Notes under the pieces: generated by a model
The model's input: only the letters and a program-made list of their open reading frames with translations
Told to the model about the DNA's origin: nothing
Databases searched by the model: none
Position numbers and translations under genes: made by a program
Origin: JAFGGG01 sp964634205
GTDB taxonomy: Bacteria; Spirochaetota; Spirochaetia; SZUA-6; RPPD01
Length of the DNA stretch: 64,000 bases
Assembly: GCA_964634205.1 (NCBI GenBank)
Contig: CAZWKE010000013.1
Span: 13,267 to 77,266 of the forward strand
Direction: 5' to 3'
Shown here: piece by piece, positions 1-7,861 of the stretch
Position numbering within the stretch: the first letter of the stretch is position 1
How the letters are laid out: each line of letters starts with the position of its first letter

Positions 1-61
1 AGGCTTCTTCTTTTAACTTGGAATATACATACTCATCCCTGACAATACTATAATCGTCCAT
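1..61 (-). CDS. possible N-terminal fragment of a gene running off the left edge
   Basis: An ATG at 61-59 on the minus strand opens a frame that stays open for 20 codons to the window edge, beginning MDDYSIVRDEYVYSKLK. The composition looks protein-like. There is no convincing Shine-Dalgarno sequence upstream, and 20 open codons can occur by chance. No family can be assigned. Confidence 0.25.
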   Translation of the reverse strand, partial: MDDYSIVRDEYVYSKLKEEA

Positions 62-83
62 ATTTTTAAGGTATGTATATTCC
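20..83. repeat. perfect 13-bp inverted repeat with 38-bp spacer
   Basis: GGAATATACATAC at 20-32 is exactly complementary to GTATGTATATTCC at 71-83. The 38-bp spacer is too long for a tight hairpin terminator, and no T-run follows. It could be a paired regulator site or the end of a small repeat element; nothing decides between these. Confidence 0.4.
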
Positions 84-175
84 GACCGAAATACAAGCGT
101 AAATCGGCCGAACCGTTGAAACGCAGGCCTTATTAGGTGTTTTTATCAATAATATGTTAATTTTTCTTTACTTAT

Positions 176-193
176 TGTCAAGTTTACTTTACA
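176..193. promoter_or_regulatory. putative operator of the XRE regulator gene
   Basis: TGTCAAGT-TT-ACTTTACA forms an inverted repeat with 7 of 8 arm positions matching. It ends 8 bp before the ATG at 202. Small XRE regulators of this type often sit behind such a site and repress themselves. Weak promoter elements (TTTACT at 167-172, TACATT at 190-195, 17 bp apart) overlap it and would place the transcript start near the ATG. Autoregulation is inferred. Confidence 0.4.
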
Positions 194-201
194 TTATAAC
201 T

Positions 202-414
202 ATGGCAAACGAGAAACTTGTCAATAATGTGCGGCAGAAACGGGTTCTTGCCAAGCTTACCCAGGAAGATCTGGCCGGGCTGGTGAAGGTAACCCGTCAA
301 ACAATAATCGCCATTGAAAAGGGTAATTATTCACCCTCGGTATTGCTGGCTTTGCGCCTGGCAAAACATCTTAATAGTACTGTGGAGGATTTGTTTTATG
401 AAGAAGCTAACTGA
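202..414 (+). CDS. small XRE-family HTH transcriptional regulator (YgzD type)
   Basis: A 70-residue protein that is almost entirely one helix-turn-helix. The segment LTQEDLAGLVKVTRQTI, followed by IEKGNYSPS, is the classic XRE recognition region of the small YgzD/YozG group (usually 65-75 aa). An ATG at 154 would add a hydrophobic 16-residue extension not expected in this family, so 202 is preferred, although neither start has a clear ribosome-binding site. The stop overlaps the next gene by 17 bp, as is common for this regulator paired with a small membrane protein. It probably regulates itself and its neighbour. Confidence 0.85.
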   Translation: MANEKLVNNVRQKRVLAKLTQEDLAGLVKVTRQTIIAIEKGNYSPSVLLALRLAKHLNSTVEDLFYEEAN

Positions 415-757
415 AATAATTATTGCCGTGATTCTGATAGTAATTCTGTTTATCAAGGCCGATCCGTTTCATATTCTAATGCCCACTGAGATTCAGATGA
501 TTTTACTGTGCCTACTGGCTGCAGCCTTTGCCCTTTATGCCGGACTTATTTTTAGAGAGAAGCCGGCCGATGAGCGTGAAGCCTATCACCTGCACCGGGC
601 CAGCCGTATTGCCTATATTGCGGGAACCCTTTCACTCACGGTTGCCATCATCATCCAGGATGTATTTCATCAGCTTGACCCGGTGCTTTTGGCCGTATTG
701 GGAATAATGATTGTGACCAAACTTGTGGTACTGCTTTATGTGAAATACAAAAATTGA
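398..757 (+). CDS. small membrane protein paired with XRE regulator
   Basis: 119 residues with about four hydrophobic segments: 5-20, 27-48, 70-90 and 95-115. Start chosen at the ATG inside the end of the regulator gene (17-bp overlap), giving MKKLTEIIIAVILIV; the longer frame from 314 would run antiparallel to the regulator's sense. Proteins of this size and topology commonly accompany YgzD-type regulators. Function unknown; translation is probably coupled to the upstream gene. Confidence 0.75.
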   Translation: MKKLTEIIIAVILIVILFIKADPFHILMPTEIQMILLCLLAAAFALYAGLIFREKPADEREAYHLHRASRIAYIAGTLSLTVAIIIQDVFHQLDPVLLAVLGIMIVTKLVVLLYVKYKN

Positions 758-806
758 AATATCCCGTAGGGGATGCATCCATTAAAAAAATACTAGGGAG
801 GTTTTT

Positions 807-986
807 ATGAAAAAGTATTTTTTTACATTTTTGTTTGTATTGCTGCCGGCCTTTTCCGGCTATGCAAATGGCGGTTCGGATAACGGCATAAACTCCAAGG
901 ATAAAGACTCGATGGGGATGGATAAGGGGGCCGGCAGTTCCACGGTTGATGACCTGTTGTCCCATATTGTTCGCGCCGGAATGTAG
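807..986 (+). CDS. short exported peptide upstream of dipZ-like gene
   Basis: A 59-residue frame with a strong GGGAGG at 796-801, starting MKKYFFTFLFVLLPAFSGYA. It has a clear Sec signal peptide (positive N-end, hydrophobic core, likely cleavage after SGYA) and would leave a mature peptide of about 39 residues. That mature part is rich in Gly, Asp and Ser and ends VDDLLSHIVRAGM. It stops 17 bp before the DipZ-like gene and probably shares its transcript. No family recognised; no cysteines, so it is not an obvious thiol substrate. Confidence 0.65.
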   Translation: MKKYFFTFLFVLLPAFSGYANGGSDNGINSKDKDSMGMDKGAGSSTVDDLLSHIVRAGM

Positions 987-1003
987 CCGGGAAAGGGGAA
1001 GCT

Positions 1004-2785
1004 ATGTTTTTACTATTACTTTTTGCTTTTTTGGCCGGAATCGTAACGGTCTTATCACCCTGTATTCTCCCTTTGCTGCCGATCGTATTATCCGGTTCGG
1101 TCAGCGGTGGAAAAAGGAGGCCGCTGGGGATTATTACCGGCTTTATTCTCAGTTTTACGGTGTTTACCCTCAGTCTGGCCGCTTTGGTCCAGCTGTTGGG
1201 CATCAGTGCCGATGTTCTGCGCTGGATCGCAGCGGGTATTATCATCGCCTTCGGTCTGGTGATTGTGATCCCATTCCTTAAAAATGCGTTTACGCGACTG
1301 GCCTCAAAACTGGCCTCCCGCGGTATGTCCGCCCAACAGAACATTAAAAGCAAGGGTTTTTTAAGCGGGCTGACCCTTGGTGTAAGCCTCGGCCTTGTAT
1401 GGACCCCCTGTGTGGGGCCCATCATGGCCTCGGTTATCAGCCTGGCACTCAGTTCCAGCGTAGACCTGGGGAGCGTTTTTATCACCCTCGCCTACGCAAT
1501 CGGGACCGCAATACCCCTCTTTTTCATCATGCAGGGCGGAAAAACCCTTCTCAATAAATTTTCCTTTTTTAAAAAACACAGTGAGTCCATCCAACGCGTA
1601 TTCGGTGTACTGATGCTGCTCACCGGTATTGCTATTTTTACCGGCCTTGACCGTCAGTTTCAGACCGCCATATTAACGGCCTTCCCGACATACGGACAGG
1701 GACTTACCAAGATCGAGGACCAGGGATTTATCAACAATGCCATCAAGACCCGCAACAACCGGTTGCTTGACGCCACCCCTACCCCTTCTCCTGCCGGTGA
1801 CGCGGCCAGAGGACAGACCGTTGCCGCCGCGCCAACCCCCAAACCCGCGCAAGACACGTATGAAGCACAAAAAAGCTCACTTTACGACACAATCACCATG
1901 GGCGGCACCTGGATCAATTCCAAACCTATTAATCCGGCGACGCTACGGGGAAAGGTTGTCCTGATAGATTTTTGGACCTATTCATGCATCAATTGCATCA
2001 GGACACTGCCGTATCTGACCGCCTGGGATAAAAAGTATCGTGACCAGGGACTTGTTATCATCGGGGTGCACTCTCCGGAGTTCGCTTTTGAACGGGAAAC
2101 CGCGAACGTCAAACAGGCGGTCGAACAGTTCGGAATCCACTACCCTGTGGTACAGGACAATGACTTTGCCGTCTGGAAGGCCTTTCACAACCGCTACTGG
2201 CCCGCGCACTACTTTTTTAACAAATCCGGTGAACTGGTGCACAAGCATTTTGGTGAGGGAGATTATGAAAATTCGGAAAAACTCATTCAAAAGCTTTTGG
2301 GAGAAAACAGCACCCTTGTTACCAATGAAATAAAATCTACCCTCTCTACCACAAGAGAAAAAACACCGGAGACCTACCTGGGCTACCGGCGGGCGAGCAG
2401 TCTTGCCAGCCCGGATGCGGGAATCACCGATAAAGAGCATTTTTTCTCTTTCCCCCTGCATCTGAAACAGGATGAATGGGCATTGTACGGTTCATGGATA
2501 CAGGCCGCGGACAATATTATTGCACGGGGGAAGAGTGAGCTTGAACTTTCGTTTCACGCACAAAAAGTATACCTTGTTTTGGGGCCGACACAGGATGGAG
2601 AAGCAGGGACGATCACCGTCACCGTAAACGGCAAAAGAGTAGATACGGCTGATGTGAAAAACGGCATACTGACGTTGAAGGAATACCGGCTTTACGAGCT
2701 GTATAACGGTGACAAACCTATAGACGGTCTGCTGCGCCTGAAAACAAGCGGACCATTACGCGCCTACGCGTTTACCTTCGGTTAA
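1004..2785 (+). CDS. dipZ: DipZ-type CcdA/thioredoxin fusion protein
   Basis: 593-residue membrane protein for moving reducing power from cytoplasm to periplasm. Residues 1-215 form a CcdA/DsbD-like membrane domain with the two expected cysteines, Cys20 (LSPC) and Cys136 (WTPC). A Thr/Pro/Ala-rich linker (about 255-285) leads to a TlpA/AhpC-like thioredoxin domain with the catalytic CINC at 328-331 (WTYSCINC, typical of DipZ). The C-terminal 150 residues resemble the beta-sandwich tail of Mycobacterium DipZ. Likely substrates are extracytoplasmic thiol proteins; the role in cytochrome maturation is uncertain. The gene ends overlapping the convergent PilZ-like gene by 4 bp. Confidence 0.9.
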   Translation: MFLLLLFAFLAGIVTVLSPCILPLLPIVLSGSVSGGKRRPLGIITGFILSFTVFTLSLAALVQLLGISADVLRWIAAGIIIAFGLVIVIPFLKNAFTRLASKLASRGMSAQQNIKSKGFLSGLTLGVSLGLVWTPCVGPIMASVISLALSSSVDLGSVFITLAYAIGTAIPLFFIMQGGKTLLNKFSFFKKHSESIQRVFGVLMLLTGIAIFTGLDRQFQTAILTAFPTYGQGLTKIEDQGFINNAIKTRNNRLLDATPTPSPAGDAARGQTVAAAPTPKPAQDTYEAQKSSLYDTITMGGTWINSKPINPATLRGKVVLIDFWTYSCINCIRTLPYLTAWDKKYRDQGLVIIGVHSPEFAFERETANVKQAVEQFGIHYPVVQDNDFAVWKAFHNRYWPAHYFFNKSGELVHKHFGEGDYENSEKLIQKLLGENSTLVTNEIKSTLSTTREKTPETYLGYRRASSLASPDAGITDKEHFFSFPLHLKQDEWALYGSWIQAADNIIARGKSELELSFHAQKVYLVLGPTQDGEAGTITVTVNGKRVDTADVKNGILTLKEYRLYELYNGDKPIDGLLRLKTSGPLRAYAFTFG

Positions 2786-3600
2786 GAGGAGAGGGAATCA
2801 AGCTGGCGTTTAAAATCATCACGCAGGCAGAAGATTATATAATTGAATATTTTCTTGCGCTTTTCGGCTCTGAGACGACTATAGGTAAATTTATTGTCCT
2901 TGATCTGAAGTTCATGGATTTTAAACACAAAGATATCCGGATTCTGTTCGCTGTAGCCGAATATCCTTACGGCTACAGGGATACGAACCCCGCGCAGGAG
3001 TAAGATGACATTATTGCAATATTCACCCGGTAGAAAATATATTTGGTCACCGGGCTCGATTTTGCAGGAAAAAGCCTCGGATGAAATATCCATTATTTCA
3101 CCGACCACATTTATATTTCTATTTTCCAGCTTGAAATTAAAATAAGCCTCGCTTTTCCCGATCGTCTTGGTCCTGACATGCTTTCTTTGACCCCTGGCCT
3201 CAAAGGTGTTCAGCAGCAGTTTAAAGGCTTTCAGGGGCTGGCTCTGCATCAGTGATTCGGAAATTACGGGGATACTGTCATATAAAAATAAATTCTTAAT
3301 ATTGTAGGCAATTTTATCCCTGATAAAAATACCGATCCGCAGCGTCGTCCCTTTCAGCCCTTTCAATTTTTCCAGGTACTGAATCCAGGGGACAACATCA
3401 TCGGTATCATGAATACAAATGAATACAACATTACAGGTATTATTATCCAGTATTTTTAACAGTTTTTCTTTATCGGATTCCTGTAATGAATAAACCTCAT
3501 ATTCAAGTTCGATCAGTTTATTAAGGAACGACTCCACCATTTCAAAGGGAGAGATAAAATATATTTTTATGGAATATATTTCCGCAACATCCGGGTTCAT
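2782..3600 (-). CDS. PilZ-like domain protein
   Basis: 272 residues, no signal peptide. The N-terminal half (about 1-125) looks like a receiver-like alpha/beta fold without a recognisable phosphorylation site. From about 137 the sequence RKHVR, then GEIMDISSEAFSCKIEPGD, follows the PilZ plan (R-x3-R, then D-x-S-x2-G/A), suggesting binding of cyclic di-GMP. The Gly of the DxSxxG motif is replaced (DISSEA), so binding is not assured. It starts 3 bp after the upstream unknown gene and is the last gene of that transcript. Confidence 0.6.
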   Translation of the reverse strand: MNPDVAEIYSIKIYFISPFEMVESFLNKLIELEYEVYSLQESDKEKLLKILDNNTCNVVFICIHDTDDVVPWIQYLEKLKGLKGTTLRIGIFIRDKIAYNIKNLFLYDSIPVISESLMQSQPLKAFKLLLNTFEARGQRKHVRTKTIGKSEAYFNFKLENRNINVVGEIMDISSEAFSCKIEPGDQIYFLPGEYCNNVILLLRGVRIPVAVRIFGYSEQNPDIFVFKIHELQIKDNKFTYSRLRAEKRKKIFNYIIFCLRDDFKRQLDSLSS

Positions 3601-3602
3601 AT

Positions 3603-4559
3603 TTACATTCCGCTCATTTTATGCAGGTGAATGGGGATAACGGACCCAAAAGAGACGGCGACCTTTCCCGCCATAATCTTGACCTGTCCTGCGTTGATAC
3701 TCTGATCACTGAAAAAACTGCGGTAAATTACTTCCTCTCTGTCGACGAGGTTAAGCAGATTTTTTACGTCAATCGCAAGAGGAAGAATTATATTCGCCAC
3801 ATTTCCTTTTTGTGTAAAAGCAAAATCCAATGTTATAAATATCTTAACCAACAACTCCATCTGGACATTCAACACAGGGGTAAGTTTTTTCAGCGGCATG
3901 GTTGAAAGAGGAATCGTGTCTGCCGGTTGTGAAGTAGAATTGGATTTAAAAGCCTGATATGCTGTTTTTATCCTGCGTTCGATATTTTTTACGATTCGTT
4001 GATAATGTTTTATATATTCATCTTTTTTTTTGCCGTCTTTTGCATGTGCCGTCAGAACCTGAAATGACTGTTTTGCTTTTTTCAGTTCTTCGATAAAATA
4101 GACAATTCTTTTAATTTCACCGGCTTTTACGGTGTTCTTATCATTATGGGACAGCATATTTATTTCATTTATTATGGAGACCAACGATGTGTCTTTTTCA
4201 TTCCGCGGTTTATCCTGAGTGGCTGTCAGGTTCTCATCAGTATTACTGATTCTGCCCAAACTGATAAGCCGCTGCACATACACCGATAGAAGAAGCCCTC
4301 TGATCACCTTCCGCTGCCCGGAGAATATTTTCTCATGCGGTCTGGCCTGCCTGCTGTTTTTAATAAAGGTGAGCAGGGAATCAAAAATCGATCGTTTTAA
4401 ATACAGGATCCCCTGTTCTCCGGCCAGGTTGAGTTCGGCCATGGTTTCATCGATTATTTCCCGGGTAGGATGTAACAGACCCTTAATACTTTCAAAATCA
4501 TTGTATCCCTGCTTTAACTTTTCCTGCATGTCCTTTATTGCTTTTCCCAGTTCTTCCAT
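3603..4559 (-). CDS. unknown cytoplasmic protein upstream of PilZ-like gene
   Basis: 318 residues from the ATG at 4559. A TTG at 4634 in the same frame would add 25 residues and lie 4 bp after the methyltransferase gene, so the start is uncertain. The protein is Lys-rich and mostly helical in character, with a possible coiled coil at residues 145-205. It ends in a beta-like segment (KIMAGKVAVSFGSVIPIHLH). No family recognised. The 3-bp gap to the PilZ-like gene suggests the two products work together. Confidence 0.6.
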   Translation of the reverse strand: MEELGKAIKDMQEKLKQGYNDFESIKGLLHPTREIIDETMAELNLAGEQGILYLKRSIFDSLLTFIKNSRQARPHEKIFSGQRKVIRGLLLSVYVQRLISLGRISNTDENLTATQDKPRNEKDTSLVSIINEINMLSHNDKNTVKAGEIKRIVYFIEELKKAKQSFQVLTAHAKDGKKKDEYIKHYQRIVKNIERRIKTAYQAFKSNSTSQPADTIPLSTMPLKKLTPVLNVQMELLVKIFITLDFAFTQKGNVANIILPLAIDVKNLLNLVDREEVIYRSFFSDQSINAGQVKIMAGKVAVSFGSVIPIHLHKMSGM

Positions 4560-4637
4560 GGCCTTGTGTTTTAAAGTATATGGGCGTGCTAAAAAAAAGC
4601 AAGTGGAATGTTTCAGATCATCTGTGGGCAGCAAATG

Positions 4638-5321
4638 TTATCCGGATCGGCTTTTCTTTAAGATATAAAAAATGGAGGCAAACTCTTCCGGATTTTGCCT
4701 GAAACGGTCCACTTCATATGCTTCTTTTTCCAATAGTTCAAGAATATTTTTATCATCCGCATATTTCTGTTTCAATTGGGTGATGCGCCGGTCAAGCGGT
4801 TGAAAATATTCTCTCATCCATATCGAAGCGGAAATCATAAAATATTCCTTCAAGTGGTATCCGGATTCCGGGATCAGACCAAGTTTGTGTTGATATGCTT
4901 TAATCTCATCATGGATCACCATATATCCGCCTTGCTTTAAGAATCGCCGCCAAAGTCGTAAACCATTCTCAAATCCTATTGCCGCCACCGCGCCTTCGCA
5001 CCAGACAATATCAAAGAACTCATTTTTATATTTTAAATGTCGAAAATCCTGTTTTTTTATGAAAATGTGCTTTTTCAAATCCAGAGCCCTGACCTTTGCC
5101 CGTAACGTTTCCAGGGCGGCTCTATCCTTATCCACGGCCGATATCAGGCCCCGGCTGAGTACGGCTATTTCGATGGTCGGGATTCCTGTACCGCATCCCA
5201 GGTCAAGGATACGCGGTTCTTTCAGCTCCGGGAGACTGTGATATGCCTGCCACGTAAAACGACAGAGATTATGCCGTAAAGACTCCTTGTTTATTTCTCT
5301 GGCAATTCTTTCTTTATTCAT
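4638..5321 (-). CDS. class I SAM-dependent methyltransferase
   Basis: 227 residues. Motif I is clear (ILDLGCGTGIPTIEIA, about 39-54), followed by an acidic residue ending the second strand (SAVDKD) and a motif II/post-II region (KQDFRHL, then FDIVWCEGA). The core matches small-molecule methyltransferases of the Methyltransf_11/25 type. Substrate cannot be read from the sequence. It sits in a minus-strand run with the WD40-like lipoprotein upstream (24-bp gap) and the unknown/PilZ-like pair downstream. Confidence 0.8.
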   Translation of the reverse strand: MNKERIAREINKESLRHNLCRFTWQAYHSLPELKEPRILDLGCGTGIPTIEIAVLSRGLISAVDKDRAALETLRAKVRALDLKKHIFIKKQDFRHLKYKNEFFDIVWCEGAVAAIGFENGLRLWRRFLKQGGYMVIHDEIKAYQHKLGLIPESGYHLKEYFMISASIWMREYFQPLDRRITQLKQKYADDKNILELLEKEAYEVDRFRQNPEEFASIFYILKKSRSG

Positions 5322-5344
5322 TGGTGTGGATAACTGCAGACGGC

Positions 5345-6484
5345 CTAGGCCCCGCCGCCGTAGCCGGGAAAATTATGATGTGTTCGCAATCCCCGTATAA
5401 CGGTAAAAAGTCCGCGGTGGTAATTTTTATTTTTATCGATCGTGTCGGACGAAAAAACATCATTAAACGCCGACTCCGGCATGGTCTCAACCATACCGTC
5501 TGCAGAGGCGATGACAAGGATGTTCCCGGCCACATGCTGGATATCATAACCCGGAGCTTTCCTGGTAATGTCGTATATTTTAACCTTTCCTTCCCAGGGA
5601 TTCAGGTATCCAAGGTACATATCGTCCGCGCTGTTGGAAAATATTGTATACGGATAATATTTACTTTTAATTTGATCCGGCAGTTCGTATTCCTTTAATA
5701 GAGTACGGCCGGTAATATCGTATATATAGATGATATCACCGCGCAGATAAAGTATGGTTTCTCCCTTCACCCCAAAATGCGCGGCCGCAATATGATCATA
5801 CCCCTTTCCGGCGTGTTTAACTGTTTCCCGGGTCTCCCAATCCGTGGTATTCCATAGTGTCATGTCATAGCCGTCAGTTGTCAGTAATAGTTTGCCGTCC
5901 GGGCTGAAATCAATTATATATCTTGAATCAGTTTCAATTATTTTAATGCGCCGTCCGCTCTCCGCCTGCCAGAGCGCGACATAATTATATCCCGCGGATG
6001 CCAGTACCCTTGAATCCGGACTGAAAGCCAAAGAAAAAACACCCACTTCATATTCTTCTTTATACGGGTGCGCCAACTCATGTATAAGTTTACCGGTTTT
6101 TATATCCCATATTCTGGCAAAGCCGTCTTCACTTGCCGATACCAACAGCCTGCCGTCCGGGCTGAAATCAAGAAAAAGAATATGGTTATATTTCTTATAT
6201 TTAAGATATTTTTTGTCTATCGCATAGGTGTGTAAAAGAACGCCTGAATGAAAATCAAACAGCTTGATCGTTCCGTCAAAAAAACCCATGGCGTAATAAT
6301 TCCCTGCCGCATCAAACGATAGTGCTTCGATTTTTTCCTTCTGAGCTGTTAGCTCGGGTAGTTTTTCCGAAGTTTGAACGGATTTTCCGGTATTTACCGG
6401 TCCTTCTGTTTTACAACTGACTCCCATGAACAGGAATAATGAAGTGATAATTATACCGATTTGTCGCAACATAGTACGCTTCAT
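5345..6484 (-). CDS. WD40-repeat-like lipoprotein
   Basis: 379 residues with a lipoprotein signal (hydrophobic 8-22, lipobox around GVSC at 24). The rest is a chain of beta-propeller-like repeats with recurring FSPDGRLL / FSPDSRVL / FSPDGKLL turns and W/L-D/N-ending blades (IWDIKTGK, LWQAESGR, LWNTTDWE), giving about six or seven blades. Such proteins are usually scaffolds on the cell surface or in the periplasm. No catalytic signature. Transcription probably starts from the promoter at 6499-6527, leaving a very short leader. Confidence 0.75.
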   Translation of the reverse strand: MKRTMLRQIGIIITSLFLFMGVSCKTEGPVNTGKSVQTSEKLPELTAQKEKIEALSFDAAGNYYAMGFFDGTIKLFDFHSGVLLHTYAIDKKYLKYKKYNHILFLDFSPDGRLLVSASEDGFARIWDIKTGKLIHELAHPYKEEYEVGVFSLAFSPDSRVLASAGYNYVALWQAESGRRIKIIETDSRYIIDFSPDGKLLLTTDGYDMTLWNTTDWETRETVKHAGKGYDHIAAAHFGVKGETILYLRGDIIYIYDITGRTLLKEYELPDQIKSKYYPYTIFSNSADDMYLGYLNPWEGKVKIYDITRKAPGYDIQHVAGNILVIASADGMVETMPESAFNDVFSSDTIDKNKNYHRGLFTVIRGLRTHHNFPGYGGGA

Positions 6485-6498
6485 TTTTAGATCTCTAA

Positions 6499-6527
6499 AT
6501 TATAATTGAAAATAAACAAATGGTCAA
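6499..6527 (-). promoter_or_regulatory. sigma-70 type promoter of the WD40-like lipoprotein gene
   Basis: On the minus strand TTGACC (6527-6522) and a perfect TATAAT (6504-6499) are separated by exactly 17 bp. The expected transcript start, near 6492, is only about 8 nt before the ATG at 6484. No Shine-Dalgarno would fit, so the mRNA may be read nearly leaderless. Confidence 0.65.
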
Positions 6528-6635
6528 TAAATCGACCAAGGAAGAGCTGTTACCGAATCACAATTTGATCAATCCATGATTTTGAATCGGTACCGTAATT
6601 ATATAGGTCCATCCAATGTAGTAATGATGTTCGAC

Positions 6636-7403
6636 TTAATTTACCGTCACCGAATAATCGGCAAACTCAGTGCTTCCGCTTCCTTCCACCACTTCATTGC
6701 CGAGCTCAATACTGGAACAATATTCAGTATCCGCAATGTATCCGTTCGAAACCAGATAATCAAAGAAAAGATCTATTTTTGTATCCCCACTGTATTCCGC
6801 CGTCTGCTTGACAAAGGCAATATACGTCCAAGATCCGGTATTTACGTCACCCATATAGAAGGCATAGGCTTCGCTGTTTATAGTAACCGTGTCGATATAA
6901 TTTCCCGCCGGGACCATCCCCTCGTGGTCAAGCCAGATCATAATTTCCCGGGTGATACTGCCGGAGTCCGGCGGATTTTTACTGTTCAGCCAGATATCGA
7001 ACGCAAGATTATAACTACCTGTGGCTGTCTGGTTGATGTCATAAGCCGCGGTAATCCCGGATATTGCTAAAAGCTGTATGGGGAGTGCGGGTGTGGTTGA
7101 AGAGCTGTTCCACGGTTTATAACCGAAAATAATTTCCGGGTAGGCCTTTACTCCTCCCGGAGGTTCGGGCCAGGTCCAATGCCAGCCGAAAGGAAAATCC
7201 GTTGCCTGACTTTGCTTATAAATGCACTGTTCATAATATGTTATATCCTGTTTGTTCCATACATTATTTTGCACAATATATTCACCTACGGTTATCTCAG
7301 CCCAATCCGCGCAATCCCCCGCATGACTATAATTTGTTCCGCTTTCGCAGGAAACAACAAAAAGAGAAAAAACCAGAAATATATAAGACATCGTTTTTTT
7401 CAC
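6636..7403 (-). CDS. GH12-family endoglucanase/xyloglucanase lipoprotein
   Basis: 255 residues starting with GTG. A lipoprotein signal ends at Cys19 (VVSC). The body matches glycoside hydrolase family 12: NNVWN near 47, a nucleophile-type Glu153 in REIMIWLD and an acid/base-type Glu237 in ELGNEVVEG. Length fits a single GH12 jelly-roll domain. Family members cut beta-1,4-glucan or xyloglucan. Anchoring by lipid would hold it on the outer surface or in the periplasm. With the GH9 cellulase and GH16 glucanase in this window it points to plant-glucan use. Confidence 0.8.
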   Translation of the reverse strand: MKKTMSYIFLVFSLFVVSCESGTNYSHAGDCADWAEITVGEYIVQNNVWNKQDITYYEQCIYKQSQATDFPFGWHWTWPEPPGGVKAYPEIIFGYKPWNSSSTTPALPIQLLAISGITAAYDINQTATGSYNLAFDIWLNSKNPPDSGSITREIMIWLDHEGMVPAGNYIDTVTINSEAYAFYMGDVNTGSWTYIAFVKQTAEYSGDTKIDLFFDYLVSNGYIADTEYCSSIELGNEVVEGSGSTEFADYSVTVN

Positions 7404-7469
7404 TATTCAATCCTTATTGAAAATATACACATGTGGTATAAAATTATTATTTTCAAAATAGAAAAGGGA

Positions 7470-7793
7470 TCATTCTCTGTGTCTGCGGTGCGCGGTTTTA
7501 CCGGCTCCACCACCGCCGCCGAAGAAAATCATTATCCCGAGAATAAACCCGAAATTATACCACCCTCCGTTATTATGAACCTCATAAATGGATACCTTGT
7601 CGGTGAATAACGAGATGATAAATGTAAAAAAGGAGATAAATCCATGCCAAAGGCCAAGCCAAAAGCCCGCCAGCCGTCCCTCTTTGTTCTCCGAGTTTGC
7701 CAGATCATTAGGACCGGCCGCGCAGGAGCTGAAAGCGAACAGTAGAAAAATCAGCAATAATCCCATCCATATTTTCCGTGTACTTTTTTTCAT
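7470..7793 (-). CDS. small conserved lipoprotein/membrane protein
   Basis: 107 residues with a lipobox ending at Cys24 (SSCAAGP). The body carries a conserved-looking core, GFWLGLWHGFISFFTFIISLF then YEVHNNGGWYNFGF, and a hydrophobic stretch ending in FFGGGGGAG. I recall widespread uncharacterised small lipoproteins with this WLGLWHG / HNNGGWYNFGF pattern, but no function is established. Weak spacing and no overlap with neighbours suggest a separate transcript. Confidence 0.7.
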   Translation of the reverse strand: MKKSTRKIWMGLLLIFLLFAFSSCAAGPNDLANSENKEGRLAGFWLGLWHGFISFFTFIISLFTDKVSIYEVHNNGGWYNFGFILGIMIFFGGGGGAGKTAHRRHRE

Positions 7794-7861
7794 TTGCTCC
7801 TCCCCTGATTTTTTTATAGTGTATTACAAACCATCTACAATATCAATTGCTATTTTTTTGA

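Noticed and set aside
202..757. Toxin-antitoxin pair (XRE regulator plus small protein)
   Set aside because: The second protein has several TM segments and fits the usual membrane partner of YgzD-type regulators, with no toxin motif.
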